From contig CM067346.1 of NCBI GenBank assembly GCA_034190875.2, forward strand, positions 17,509,092 to 17,573,091: 64,000 nt of DNA, given 5' to 3'. How positions within the stretch are numbered: the stretch's first letter is position 1; each line of letters begins with the position of its first letter. The position numbers and the translations under genes are program-made. The stretch comes from Urechis unicinctus. Taxonomy: Eukaryota > Annelida > Polychaeta > Xenopneusta > Urechidae. Shown here piece by piece: positions 11,899 to 27,500 of the stretch. The notes under the pieces are model-generated. The model did no database searches, had not been told where the DNA came from, and was given only the letters and a program-made list of their open reading frames with translations.

Positions 11899-13745
11899 GC
11901 CAATGATGAATGTGAAGCCGACGAGGATAGCATCACTATTAAAGATAAAAGTGATGATGATGTCAATGATGATTATGATGATGATGAAGATAACCTAACA
12001 TGCCGTTAGCATACATATGTGACAAGTGTTTGACGTTTGAAGCGAGTGAAACAAATTATACCCATTCAACATGCAACATAAACACGTTTGACATATGCAT
12101 GGATAAATTCTACATTATTGTTTGCATTAGACACTTAATGAACGCTAATGGTCACTTGTATTTCCTACAGCAGCGTGTAAGTATAATGGCTTGGACCTCG
12201 TGTTGGGACATGTTTGCGGAAACAAAATAAAATCGCGTGTTATTTGATATTCGTTTGTTTGGAATCCTTATCTCCCGTCTGTTGCAGTAAATGCGTGTAC
12301 AACAAAATAAATCCAGGGTTCACACATGTAGCAAACAGAAACTTTTCCTATTACGCCCCCATTAACATTTATGTAATATCGCCGTCTGGGACAAATTCAT
12401 TCATTTTGAGGCATACTATTACATTGAATGACTTCGAAGCAATAACTAAGAATATTGTTGTGAATATGTGTCATATTATGTAGATAAAAACAATGCAAAT
12501 ATCTTGCCTAAGATGACTTAAGACGGATGGAGTCTTCGTGAAAATGCTAACGCAAATCATTATTATAAACACCGACATTCGACTAACCAATATTCATTGA
12601 ATAGAGGTTTTAACAAGATTGCATCATATCATTATTGATGCGCTACAAAACATTATGCGTATGCTTTACCATGCATCGTGTGATTTGATGCAACATTGAT
12701 AGAGGTTGTTCTTAATAAGAAAATTATCAAAATACGTTCTCGTTGACTCAAGACGTCACTATATTGATAATGCCGGGATATTTTCAGATTGTGCATGTGT
12801 AGCAGCTAAACGTATTTGCTGCATGTAAGCAATTATGCGTCAAGTAAAAAAATTAAGGCTGTATTCATAGATAAGGTATTGAAATATAATCATGATTGTT
12901 AGCGCTCTACACATAGAAGGACATAATATTCTACACGACCTAAAAGCGTTAGCACATCGCCGACTCCACCAGCAATATATTTGCTAAAGGAAACTAGTTA
13001 TGCACTATGTAAAAGCAAAAACAAGTGGCACAAGCATTGAGCTTTCGTCACAAAATCACTCAGACTTTGCCTAAACAGCGAAATAGAATTGAATGAATTT
13101 AGCTTAATCATAGTATGCTCGTAGATAAGATACATGCAATGTTGTGTTTAGCTTTGATCAAATCTCAGCTTGTGATGCAATAGCTGAAAAGCAAAGTTCA
13201 TCGATGCCTTGTTGGTGATTGGGATTGGAATGCAATTGGTAGGATGTGTACATCTGGTCGACAACATTAACAGGTGGGACCATTTATAACGCGTGTCAAT
13301 GGATAAGTCGTCCACAGTTAGTGGTGATAATTTGGCGATCCCAAATTCCAATACCAAACAGCCTGCTTGTATTCCCACATATTGGTTGCCATGGTATCAT
13401 CTTCATCTTGTGTTCATTTCATTGCTTTTTTCTCCAGGATATCACTCGCTTAACTAGTAACTAGTACTTAATGCACCTGATTGACAAGTTAATTGCTGTG
13501 TTGTGGCCCGAATTTCTATGTACATCCAAGAGCTGAAAGTGAGCCTAAAATTAAAGTGGATTATTGTGGTTTCTAGGACGTGGGAGTTGATAGCACTGAA
13601 CGGTACCAAGACGCGGGGTTCTTATGGCAAATTCAAAAACGTGTCTGGTCATTTGATTGTGCAGAACAGCATTTGAACAGTTAATCTCGAAGACGTCGAA
13701 TGTCCTAAACAATATCGCGAGAAAGCTTCCATAATGGTGAGAGCA
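11899..13745 (+). repeat. Tandem duplication C, copy C2
   Basis: Second unit of the C tandem, separated from C1 by about 45 bp. After C2 the sequence runs within about 12 bp into B2, whereas C1 runs into C2. Open frames inside (for example 12000-12483, or 13148-13378 on the minus strand) change length between C1 and C2 because of one-base indels, and I do not annotate them. Confidence 0.95.
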
Positions 13746-13756
13746 GGGTTCGTTCA

Positions 13757-14271
13757 CTTAAGTGAAAGGATCCCGAGTTGGAAAGTCTTACATTATTAAT
13801 TTCTAGAAATGAATTTTGCTAAACTCCGTCTTACCTGTATACTAATTGTCTACGTTTGAAAGCATAGAATTACGACCTTGGTGATTGTCAGTTTAATTGC
13901 TACCAACAGTTGAACGAAATATGGCAAACGCTATTGCATGCAGCATAGCAACCTCGTCTTACAGTAACACAATAGGATATAATCATAATCAACCCAGGCT
14001 GTCTAAAAAACGGCAAATTTGTTCGGAACGGATGTTCCAGATAGTTACTGTGAGCAAACAAAGAGTAATTTGCAGTGCCACAGTGAATTCTAACGATGAT
14101 TACAAGCTTTTAGGGGTGCTATTGAATTTTACACTCTGTCATCACTTCATCTTCGGTTATATTCTTCCAAATAATGACTGCATGTGTGTCGGTCCTAAAT
14201 GTCCAGATATATTTATTGTACCAACATTCTTCAAGAAAGCTCAGCTGTGCATGCTTCATACTTAATATCAA
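13757..14271 (+). repeat. Direct repeat B, copy B2
   Basis: Same orientation as B1 and alignable from CTTAAGTGAAAGGATCC to CATGCTTCATACT. It lacks about 100 bp present in B1. The 122-codon frame at 13897-14265 is the opposite strand of a B1 frame that is not conserved, so I treat it as chance. It is followed by about 95 bp of unrelated sequence and then D2. Confidence 0.9.
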
Positions 14272-14364
14272 GGGTATGTTTAATTAAACCTTCTAGGTCA
14301 TCGTACGTCGCAAAATAACAAAATGTGGCTAAACTAGACTGCGGCCTCGTACTGTTTGTCCACG

Positions 14365-14413
14365 TTATATATTAATACATATATATTTGTACATATATAT
14401 ATGTATAAATGTA

Positions 14414-14477
<64 letters not shown>

Positions 14478-14584
14478 TCTTCATATAATATTCTGAATAT
14501 ATATATATATATATATATAAACACGTATGTATATACATAAATAAATACATATGTATTTATGTATATATACATGTATGTATGTAA

Positions 14585-14647
<63 letters not shown>

Positions 14648-14737
14648 TATATATACATACATATATATACGTATATGAATATATATACATATATTTATAT
14701 ATATATATATATATATATTTATATCTATATATATATG

Positions 14738-14784
<47 letters not shown>

Positions 14785-15055
14785 ATCTATATATATATCG
14801 ATCTATATCTATATCTCTATATCTATATATCTATATCTATATATATATATATACAGATAATCTATGGAGAATGTGTGAAATTTACGGGTCAATCAAGATT
14901 TAACCGTGTAGTTAAAGCCTTATTACGCAGTTGGATATAGATTTACTCACTAATTCGCTAATTTTATCCTACCAATAAAATGGCTTATTGGATTGTGGTC
15001 AAAGGGGACATTTACGGCCGAGTTGCTATTGCTCAGGAACGAGTATCATCTACGA
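14365..15055 (+). repeat. Block D, copy D2
   Basis: 14366-14852 is the composite AT array with the same interruptions in the same order as D1 (a CTTCATATAATATTCTGAA spacer, a TAAATAAATACATATG spacer and others), though array lengths differ. The tail at 14853-14982 is nearly identical to D1. Similarity fades over 14983-15055. Confidence 0.9.
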
Positions 15056-18599
<3,544 letters not shown>

Positions 18600-18960
18600 A
18601 TGACGATAAAGGTTTCGATGGTTAAAGTCAAATTCTGGCCTGTAGCTCTTTCCCTACATTTTGGTGATTAAAATGCTGAGACCATCGCCCTTTTATGTAA
18701 ATATTTGTATAACGTACCTGGAAGGAAGAGTGTAAATGAAGGTCGAGCAATGAAATGTCACATCTACTTAACAGCTTGTGGGTTAATTTCAAAAACCGCT
18801 CAACTAATATGCTTGGAAGCATTTCGGCCCGCATTTGGATTAGAAAACTAATTCATCTCTATTGCTGATCAATATAAATGTGATTTACTCGATAATACCG
18901 CGCTAGTATCGGCCTGCCCACCAGCCTCATTCTGCTTCAGTAAATGTAATCACCGCATTG
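18600..18960 (+). repeat. Old fragment of family E
   Basis: It resembles 32825-33200 and 58310-58680 in the same order. Shared blocks are TTCTGGCCTG, ATTTGTATAAC, GCAATGAAATGTC, GGATTAGAAAACTAATT and CGCGCTAGTA. Divergence is clearly greater than between E1 and E2, so it predates that duplication. The minus-strand frame inside (18628-18834) is not conserved. Confidence 0.75.
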
Positions 18961-21900
18961 ACCAAATCATACTGCGACAAAGTCAGAATAAGCAGTAACA
19001 CTTCATTCCTAGTCAACATTAGAGCCATGTGCTTTCAGGATTCTACTTAAATTGTATGAAGCAGAAAACATGCAATGAATGAATATGCTGTTTGAAATAA
19101 GCGTTGAAGCTATGGAATTAGTTTTAGGTTGACGCCTTCCAATTTGTCGCAAATTCCACGGTCATTTAATAATTTGCCAAAATATGAATAAGTAAAATGC
19201 GTTACATATACGTGCGGTCAGCATATTACTAGATAACATCTACCAATTAAGTTGAACAAACGCATCATTCAAAGTCTCAATCAACTTTTTAAGGATGATA
19301 TAGCGTCGCCACGCGCATCTACATATGCTACTCGAACGTAGCTGATAAGGGACTTTCCTTCGCTAGTGTACTTGTAATTGCTTATGAATAAGAAATAGTT
19401 GATAAAGAACCGCATTGTAGGCAACAAGCAGAATTGTCGTATTTTATAAGCTTTGAGAAAGCAAGTATTACGTGAACGAAACCCATCAAATATTAGAAGA
19501 TCGATCTATCTATCACATGTATAAAGATGCGTGCGTTATGTCGGTGGACGATTCGTTTAAAGTTGTTAATCGGGTACTCTTTTAGTACACTGATAACAAC
19601 AAAGTTTCCGATGACGAGTGCATTACATTGATTTTCAGTTTCACTGAGTAGTTGATCGTATTTGATATTTAATGTATAGCACCCTCTGACTGTCGTATGC
19701 AATCAATTAAGCCATCGAAGGCAAACTGCAAATGTTCTTTTCCTCCTCAATGTGTTGCATGTCCTGCTCAGCAATACAAATCCGTCATTACAGAACTTAT
19801 ACAAAAATAATGCGCGTCATAAGTTTGTCAACACACTTCTGCTTGCACATACATTTGGTACAACGCGCCTTGAATCACTTACATAACCTTAGCTATTCTC
19901 AAATATCATTTAAAGGGCCTAACAGCTCAATGAAGAAAGTGACTGCTTCGACCTGTCTGCTCCTCTTTGCCTATGAAAATTGCCAGCTACAATTAATGAA
20001 GAACTGATTCAATTTTACCACAACAGTACAGTCACAAGTTCAGCATATAGATGCAAAATTCTTTGGAACAATAATTGCGATGTCATGCCCATGCGAACTG
20101 AATAATTGTTATTGTGGCGCAAATACGCTATACTGATGAATGCATTACGAATCAGGCAACAGCAAAATATGAGGGCGAAGTACACCTCGATTTTTCTTGC
20201 CTCTACAAAAAACCAGATCTTTTAGCGCCATAAGCTTAACATTCGATTAATCCCGATCCTCAGGATACATAGAATGGATGTTGATAACCACTAACTTAAT
20301 CATCACGGATGTTGCATTCAGTCGCTTTGCCTTGTGGTAGACTTAGCTATTGAATCCGCTTTGACTACTGACGTTTATAACTGCTATTGGTAAATCACCT
20401 CGGACCATTGTCATCGATTGAGGCGCAGCCATCCGCATAGCTATGTTATCTGACATATAATAATATAATGTGATTAATTTTAGAATTTACTCAATTAATC
20501 ATTATCTATCGGGCAAACTTGCTGTCCTTTGGTTATTGGTTTAGCTGCAGAGTTACCAAATGGTTTGATAACACGTCACAAACTTCGTAGGATTTAGGGT
20601 AACTCGTGATTGAGTTAATTGCTGTTTGGAAAAAGGAAATATTTAATGCAAGCTAATCATTCTGTGACAATATTGGTATGCCTATCATTGTGATATTAGT
20701 ACCTGCGCCCTAGATCTGGAAAATGTTTGATTATTGCGTGCAGCATCACTATAACCAAATGTAACGTCTATTCAAAAGAAATCGACAATTATTGAAACTA
20801 TCTGAAGGATGTCAATATGAGTTCGTTTATTAAGTAGCACATAAAAAATTCATGACATAGCATGGAGATGGCCATGGGCATCGGCCACCACCTGCTCTTT
20901 AATCGACAGCTTTTATTATCGAAGACATATATCAAGCAATGGGCAATTTTGCGTACATATTTAACACATGTTTTTTTTCGAAACATCGTTATGTGCATAA
21001 AGAGTTTTAAGTCAGCAATCAATGTGCATAATCCATAATTTCACATTTCTGCTATGTCTGCGTGCAATAATCAGAGCGATTTCACAACGTATTTGGAGTT
21101 GACCGATTTACAATAAACGATACATACCGCTTCAAACGAAAGCGAGAGACCCTTTAAGTAAAATGACGGATTATCGCAATATCATTGTTTACGCCATGTC
21201 ACAAAATCCTGGGATGTAAATACCGGTAAAACGTACCGCGGAAATGGATTGCCTCCTTGTCAGATTAATTTCATTGCATGTGGTAAGTAAATAAACACAG
21301 TGGTTTGCTGCTGGCAATTCCTGATGGTAGCAGTCAACAAGCTAATGCAGTACTCTGTTGCTTCCTAGGCGACTTTTCTGCAATGTATTTGCGTGGCTGG
21401 TCCTATATGCACTCCAAACACGCACAATTATCACGCTGCAATCATTGTGTTCTTCTGTCATAGATCACTCCACGCACACTCCATTCCTTTTCCTATCAGC
21501 GTAGGTACATTAATGCAGACTCCAGCTGGTGCTCCTCATATCCGGTAAACTACAGCTGCCCTTTCAAGTCTCTCTGCTGATGCCGAGTTGGCCATCTTGC
21601 GCAACTTAGTACAGGCTGGCTGGCGAGGCATGTCGTGGTATTATATACCATTTATACATAATAAAAATAGTATAAGGTCCAATATAGAGGATAGTGGTAC
21701 TGCACAAGTTATTAATAGTACACCCCACACCTCTTTACTTTACTTGCTGTTTACCTTGAGTTAAGAACTGATACCACAATGACAAGAATCCTCAATAGTA
21801 TATTATGGTAATTGGTGTAAAACGCCTTTTTGAGATCTATGAAAACACCGATTGACTGGCGTTTAATTGCTGTCCATGGCTTTTGTTATAGTATCAGCAG

Positions 21901-22739
21901 ATTCTACAAGTGAATGTGTCGTTGAATGTTAACTTATAATAATGACCACTGCACAGCTTATTATAAGTATTAATTATTAGTTTAAGTATTAATTAAGGAA
22001 CATATTTGATTTCTAAATTGTTTTTCAATTATCAGTGATAGCTGGGGTGAGAAAGACACTTTACTATAGTTAGTATGACTTTTCTGGTCGCTGGCTTTGA
22101 AAATGAAAAATCTTTTGCCATTGTCATTTCCTAAAGTAATTGACCTTTTTCGAATGTTCGATTACATTTATGTGTTAGTGATTTTGAAGATAATCCGCTT
22201 TCTGTTAAATCACAGTTTTAACGCTATCTTCATCGTATCGATTGATACAGTATCCTGTTTCCTGTTATTTGCAAATGTAACCGAATTTCTCCTGCAGTAT
22301 TGGTCGAGGTCTTCAAACTCGTTCATCAATTGTATGGTTTTGACTTATATAACTTAAATTTCTAGGTCCATATCAGTATTTGCCTTATCGTATTCAGCCT
22401 TAAACTAAATGTCATGGGCTGTTAGACTGGTCACGATAATTTCCACTGCAATCTGCGACATTTTATCGATTGACATAATCACTCCGTCGTATGGGTCGCC
22501 TGCCCGCAAACCGGTTTCGTCCGGGTGTGCAAAACTGTGTGGGGGTGTTCGGAGCCCTCTTCTGATGTTTCTCTAATGCTAAGTACTGAGTTGGTGCCGA
22601 TCGAAACATTCGGTAATATAGAGCAATATCCGATTATGATATCTAACGATATTATCGGATAATCTCTGATAATGTATTAAGCTAATGTTAACATAGTGAA
22701 TGTCAAATAAATGAATTAATTGTGCCGTATTTGCCATGG
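18961..22739. other. Gene-free stretch of 3.8 kb
   Basis: No recognisable coding, RNA or satellite sequence. 19510-19570 weakly resembles 40600-40670 (TATC/GTCACATGTAT and CGTNATGTCNGTGGA blocks). The open frame at 22097-22357 encodes a hydrophobic 86-residue stretch, but AT-rich random DNA gives such frames readily and no second copy supports it. Confidence 0.4.
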
Positions 22740-24560
22740 AAGTACAGGCTATGGCACACTCCATGACAATGTGAGAGGATATTGCCGTTATGCAATGAAG
22801 TGGATCGCAAATTTAGCTTTAGATGCATTTTTACACTTAACTGCGGGTGCCGAACTCGCAAAGATAGAACAGATCCCGTCAGAACTAGCGATTACATCAC
22901 TTATTATTGTTAATTGCGTGTCATTTTTGGCAGGTCTCTCGATTCATATAATTGTGAGCATCACATCGGGCCGTGGTCCGACAAAGTCGATGTTATCACT
23001 TATACAAGTTTGCAATTACTCCTTAAATAACAAACAATAACATATTTATTATCGGAGCGATGCTCCTATACTCATAAGCTAGTACAGACTGCCTGTTGTA
23101 ATATGATAAGCAAACTGCCCATCAACAGCGTTGCCCACCACTTAGAATGACATGAGTAATAGCTGGTGTTATATAAATTCCATAGCGGCATATTCGTTAT
23201 GTAAATATCATAGATAGGTCTTGAACTTATTTTATATTTGCACTTGTCTTATGCAAACTAATCTAAAATAGCCATTAATTGGCTTCGCCATGCCGAGTGG
23301 ACTGAGGAATTATTAATCGCGTTATTGAGGACGGGTTTGCTGGCTAGGGGTCAGTGTAAGCATATAGTTGTGTCAATCGAATACATTTCAACTACTTATG
23401 ACATTATTTTACTTAGGCGATGGAGGCAGATTGTTTCTGCATTGTGTTTTTGAAATACACCTTCTATGTATAATGCAAGAGAGTTAAGAATCAGTCAATG
23501 CAATGGGGAATAGTGTCTCGTCTATGTTATTTGTATGTTTCAAGAAAATCGTGTCACACGTTTGAAGACGACGGTAGTCATCGTGTAATCATCAGCCCAT
23601 GTAGAACTATACAAGCAGCACTGAAGTACGCCGTAATTTACGAAGAACAGAACGTTGAGCTTTCGTGAGTTTCCTGCTTGACACATAAGTAAGTTCAAAC
23701 AAAGACGGTTAATTAACCCTGAAGAGGGAAGCATAATGCTTATTCTCACGCCCGATAACAGTAAACTTTGCTTGAATTAAACGACCCCTGTGCAGCAGCC
23801 TCTGATATGTATTCATTCGTAACGCTGCGTCAACCAGATAAGGCTTCACAAAGGAAACAAATCAGATGCGATCACTCGCTTCATGCCCAAAAGAGCTATC
23901 AGTCGTGCCCCGGATTACTATTTTGTCAGTTCCACTGCACTCTGCCTTTATATGTTTGGGTTTCAGGTGTTATTAACCGATTGTGCTGTATGTGTCTAAC
24001 GGGCAGTACCGCAGTCGCAGTTTATTAAAAAGGGAATAATTCGAATAAAGATGTGTTATATTTCAACCAAATACAATTCCAAATGCCTCGAAATGTAACA
24101 TTCAGCAATTATCTGATTTAAATAGGCGTCGCCTTCACTGCGTAACGTAATACCTGTCGGTTATAGCACCACATTTATCTTGACATCAGATATCCTGTGA
24201 ACGCATACTTTTGTTTTGCGATTGCCTAGTGCTTAATGACACCCTGCAACTTTGGATTATCAGCACAAAACACGGGTATCTGCTATGCCGTGTTAGTGAG
24301 TGGATGAATCAATGAGTGAGTGAGTGAGTGAGTGAGTGAGTGAGTGAGTGAGTGAGTGAGTGAGTGAGTGAGTGAGTGAGTGAGTGAGTGAGTGGGTGGG
24401 TGGGTGCTTGAGTGCGTGAGTGAGTGGGTTGGTGCTTGAATTCGTGAGTGAGTGAATGAGCGAGTGAATGTGTAAACAATTAGGATGCTGTGAGAGCAAA
24501 CGGGTGACAGAGCTAGATACAGAATGAAAATGGTTGATGGGTGTTGACCGAAAATAGCAT
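22740..24560 (+). repeat. Old, shortened member of family E with module L
   Basis: 22880-23040 resembles 34020-34160 and 38640-38780 (AGCGATTACATCAC, GCGTGTCATTT and TTATCACT blocks). 23540-23760 resembles 46440-46680 (GACGATAGTCAT, CATCAGCCC and ACGTTGAGC blocks). 23830-24290 resembles 35840-36450 (CAGATAAGG, GAAACAAATCAGAT, CCTGTGAACG and GACACCCTGCA blocks). Relative to E1 it lacks roughly 0.9 kb in the middle. It ends with the (TGAG)n array. The 106-codon frame at 22720-23040 is discussed under rejected items. Confidence 0.7.
24297..24465. repeat. (TGAG)n microsatellite
   Basis: About 25 perfect TGAG units, then GGTG, GCTTGAGTGCG and mixed units. At the matching site E1 (36480-36495) and E2 (63849-63864) have only two to three degenerate units (GAGTGCATGAGTGAGC). 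This shows where the array grew. The minus-strand frame through it, rich in Leu, Thr, His and Ser, is a repeat translation. Confidence 0.97.
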
Positions 24561-27500
24561 ACGGTAAACATAGTGCAGTTAATGAAACAGGGAATATTAC
24601 TGTTTTGTATGACGGTCTAATCTAGGTCACCACTATAGGGATATTTATGCCCAGCAGTCAATAGTATTTCGTTGAAATAGTAGCTGGGCAATTTAACGAC
24701 ATCACACTCTGTGATATACTAGGTTCGGATTATGGTATTTGGGCTTCCAGCCCAATATTGTAAGCGATAGTGACTAGTAAGCTGCTTGGCAACCGCACCT
24801 TGGAAGCCAAAAGACTAATATTTCCATGATATTAAAATGAGTCACATTTGTACTTTGAACAGGTCATCGGAACGACGTAGCCCTTTATACATATGTCTCG
24901 CTATACGCTGCGCCAACTTAGAACAACACGCGACACATCTACACGTGTAATGCAATAAAGACAAACCCACCGACCTACATATATAGAGAGAAGCATTTAC
25001 AAGTTAGCTGAGCGTGTATGGTATAGTACTATTATACAAGCCTCTACCAACTCTTTTTACGTTTGATGTGCATGGTATAGAGCCACGCGAAAAATCTTTG
25101 AAACACTGGGTGGGTATGAAGGATGAGCAAACACTGCTTTCGGGCATCTTTAAAGTAAAAAAATAAGAACCACTTTTTGTGGTAAGTGGGCTTATCCTTT
25201 ACAAAAAAATGCAATCCTATAAGCATCTCGACATTTGTATTTCGGCATTTTAAAACAATCGATAGACCTAGCAACGACTTACTGTTAACAGTTGAGAGCA
25301 TATTATATCAGCTCAGTTTACAAGTTGTGAAATGGTCCACATCTGGTTGCATTCCTCACGACAGATTGCCATAAACCCTGTGTATAACACTTCCATGACT
25401 TGCTGCGTGGAAACACAGTCTCCAGATGCCATTCATCAGCCCCGGTTTACGACACTCGAGTCTCAGGCACACTGCGTGGTCAATACATTGTAGTTCCCGT
25501 TATATATTTATCTTCTTGAAAGCTTCGCTTCCCCGCCAGCGTGATTAATTGAATTTCATTGATAAATTGATAAACTATGCGTATCTGTAATCAAAACAAT
25601 AGACAATTACCTCACTAGTTAGTTTAATTTATCCGTTACATTGTACGAAGTCTAAGTTCGGTTTCTCAAAGTTGACATCAGACTTTACCATATCTGAAAA
25701 ATCGTGAAATGATTTATAGCATATTTTGAATCTGGGTCCCCGAAGGGACCTGCGTGTGGATGTAGGGTGCATAAAATGGAATTGGTTTTCCGACGAGGGA
25801 AAAATTTTATGCAAAGTCGTCGATTTTAGTTGGTATACAATCTACGACTCGCGCGTGATAGTTATTTGCATTCACGTTAGTTGACATTTCTTCATCGTCG
25901 TAGAACAATGACTGATGTGGTAGGAGATATTTGGTCAAAAGGATATTCGGATATATATTCCGTGCATTGTGAAACAATGCACCATCTGCCATAAATTAAT
26001 GCACAAAAAAATGCGACAGAACATAAATCATTTGTTAGTATTTTGCATTGAAGTTGCCAGGTCGGCTAAAGATCTGTCTAGACTATTATATGCTTTGTGA
26101 GTCTCATACATAATGTGTTAAGATCAAAGGATCCGCTAAACGTCAAACTTAATCACTCACTGGAACATAATGTCCCCTGATTGTCCGCATTGCAACTGAT
26201 AGTCACATTGTTGGTTGTTTCCCTGGATAAGCTCATTTTAAAATCCTACTGCAAGTGTACATCAGGTGAAAAAAATGGAATGATATGGTACGTAAATATT
26301 TCTAAAGATTAAATCCATGCACTGACTTCTCTGTACATCCATCAGCGCAATTTTCATTGCATAATTCTATCCACAAACAGGCAGTAAAATGCAACACAAC
26401 CATTACGGTGCTTGTCCAAAGCATTTCTGAAAACGCCGACGATCATGCCATTTCAATTGAGCAGCTGGAGCAGAGCGACTCTTGAATTAAAGTGCTGCTT
26501 GAAAACACCTTACCCGATAATGCTTTAGTGCAGTTGGAGAGCAAGCGTGCATAAACAATCATTATATTGACTGACGTTATTTCCCCGTTAGATTTTGCAA
26601 ATGAATAGGATTAGAGGCCATTTTGGTATTCAACATATCCATCGATATTTTTTTCGAGGAATGTGGATGTGGATACCGCCATACTGAAAATATTTTGTTA
26701 TGTATTTGGATACTCAAAATGGGCAAACGGTCTGACGTTGCTATTACTTTAGTTTATCCACATTTTGTATCTCTTCTGAATCCATCAAAGACAATGACAT
26801 TATGTCATTACAGTTATTTGATGTTGGCTGTGGGTACCACAATCGTACCTTTGGCTCGTGTCTCTATATATTTTGCAAGAATCAGATAACGACATTTTTT
26901 TGACTTACTTGGTCAACAGACAGAATCAAATGTACCACATGACATGACTGGAACCGTGATCATATATTTTCTAGTGTATGTTAGTGGCAGGACGCCTTAT
27001 AAATGATGTGCAATGACCCCTTGCGGTCTAGTCAGTGCGCTTGGTGCTCGTCTCTGTTTTATGGACTGGAGTTCGGGGAAGTGCAAGGCCTTTACCAGCT
27101 GATACCACATATCGGTAATAAGTAACCTCATTTCCATGTCGCGGAGTTTATTTCTATTTGAGAGGTGCTTGGCGTGAGAACTAAGCAACATGAACGCGCA
27201 ACGGGTACTGAAGTATTTGGATCTAAACAGGATTGACCCCGATTCAGGTATCCAGCTCCAAAAGTAGGTTAAGACTTCTAACCCGAGCTACCTACATTTG
27301 TGCAGTGGAAGTCTTTACAATCTGTGTAATCCACTTCATCGGTCAACCTGACTTCTGTGCCTACTTTAGATAACCAGAATATGCTTAAGCACCATAAACA
27401 CGAATCTTTATTAGCTCAGTCGACATCATTTCAAAAGAAACCGCTTATAGTTATAAACCAATGGAATATGTCATGTTAAGACAACGTGGCATGGTACCAG

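Noticed and set aside
12000-12483. Open frames in C1/C2 (76, 89, 81 and 76 codons)
   Set aside because: The two near-identical copies disagree in frame because of one-base indels. There is no consistent protein.
22720-23040. 106-codon frame starting MCRICHGSTG, reminiscent of a RING-CH (CRICxG) start
   Set aside because: Only one short CxxCH-like piece is present; the remaining metal ligands are missing. The frame lies in dispersed module L, whose other copies do not keep it open.
24293-24571. Ser/Leu/Thr/His-rich 92-codon frame
   Set aside because: It is the reverse translation of the (TGAG)n array.
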